From positions 131,906,375 to 131,970,374 of the forward strand of contig NC_133121.1 in the NCBI RefSeq assembly GCF_033568475.1: DNA of 64,000 bases, read 5' to 3'. The notes below the pieces were generated by a model. That model did not search any database and had not been told where the DNA came from. It worked only from the letters and a program-made list of their open reading frames with translations. This document shows positions 63,061-64,000 of this stretch, piece by piece; positions within the stretch are counted from its first letter, which is position 1, and each line of letters begins with the position of its first letter. The DNA is from Henckelia pumila. Its lineage: Eukaryota > Streptophyta > Magnoliopsida > Lamiales > Gesneriaceae. Position numbers and translations under genes: made by a program.

Positions 63061-64000
63061 CTATATTAATGTGAATATCAAGTTAAAGCAGCATCAGGCT
63101 CAAGAAAAGTAGCATATGAATAAAAATTATTAAACGAATAATGCAAGGTCCCACTCTAAGTCAAAAAGGAAGTGTGTATCCACGCATTTAACAGTACTAC
63201 TCAGATGACAATCAATCATCCTCTTTGAGAAGAAACCAGAACTTCAAATCAGTCAACTTATCAACAACACCATCAGAATAACCAGACGACATCTGGCAAT
63301 ATACCAAGTAAAGAAATTCAAAAAACTAGTCCACTAGGGGAAGCCCGAAATTGTGGAGCTATCAATTTTACGTGATCCCAAAGTCTTGAATTAAATAAAT
63401 TGGCAGAATATTTTCATTTTCCTAATGGCAAAGAGTCAACGACTACATAATGGCACCACCTCAGAAAACTGGATGATGGAAAAACCTAAGTAACGACACT
63501 ACGCAAAAACATAGAGTAAGTCCTTAACATTCTAAAACATTGCATGCCAACTTTTTTTTTCCCTTTTTTTCTTTTTTTTCTTTTTGCATTGTACGCCAAC
63601 TTCTAATTTTGCAATACATACAAAGTGGACTGGATTTAAAATTCTAATTTTGCAATGAGAAATTAAAGAAAGTGGTACAAGATTCCAGAAACATCAAGGA
63701 AGAAGAATGAGGGAATATCTTATCGAGGTAATCATATTTGTTTTGGCAACTATGAATCTCATGAAGAGTTTGATTTTTGCTCCAGTCAAGTAATAGATGA
63801 AATATATATTAAAAAAAAATGGATCCCTATTTATACTGAAATCATAAGTTTCTTCCTCCAGATTGAACCTGTAATCTCCAGTTTTAGCAGATGAACTCTC
63901 GATTCATCGACTCAATATTGGATAAAAGGGGGTCATTAGGTTATTTTCCTAGGTCCGAACAAGTTGATAAGATTCTGGTCCTTTTAAAAAGAAAATTAGA
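63061..64000. other. Intron of valyl-tRNA synthetase, no further exon seen
   Basis: The acceptor TATAG at 63061-63065 starts this intron. I found no upstream exon up to the window end, so the preceding exon (expected to encode the segment before GRKMSK) lies beyond. A T-rich tract lies at about 63551-63585. Confidence 0.6.

Overview
This window is plant nuclear DNA, most likely from a eudicot. The evidence is plant-type split genes (low-molecular-weight purple acid phosphatase, TRAP-beta, organellar-type valyl-tRNA synthetase), AT-rich introns, a chromodomain-carrying Ty3/gypsy element, a Ty1/copia element, hAT-type non-autonomous elements and a tRNA-derived SINE. I cannot name the species from sequence alone.

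Layout. 1-9387: a young chromovirus-type Ty3/gypsy element on the minus strand, cut by the left window edge. It has long, nearly identical LTRs, a hAT insertion in gag, a candidate 203-nt intron between gag and protease, one frameshift and one nonsense codon in pol. 9388-14286: AT-rich intergenic DNA with a MITE and a long ATT microsatellite. 14287-29287: a repeat-rich field of decayed papain-like (C1A-type) cysteine protease exons, mostly minus strand, amplified by tandem and inverted duplication and broken up by hAT-like and other inverted-repeat elements. 29288-31065: an apparent solo LTR with three promoter-like units and a 45-bp minisatellite; its empty site is preserved nearby. 31803-33671: an apparently intact purple acid phosphatase gene, with an inverted fragment of its last exon next to it. 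36991-37224: a small secreted cysteine-containing protein. 38348-43046: a very young copia element with unusual LTR ends, inserted into a short host reading frame. 43171-52500: intergenic repeats, RNase H-like fragments and a duplicated pair of two-exon small secreted peptide genes. 53148-55312: TRAP-beta, with a predicted 6-nt microexon. 57259-63060: the C-terminal ten exons of valyl-tRNA synthetase, running off the right edge.

The three conserved genes are housekeeping or nutritional genes: phosphate scavenging, ER protein translocation and organellar translation. They lie near each other without forming a pathway. Nearly all other structure comes from transposons and local duplication. The most interesting signals are the possible gag-pro intron, the promoter-array solo LTR, the inverted duplication of a protease exon that could form a long RNA hairpin, and the paired small secreted peptide genes. 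All coordinates, exon borders and identities were read by eye without alignment software.
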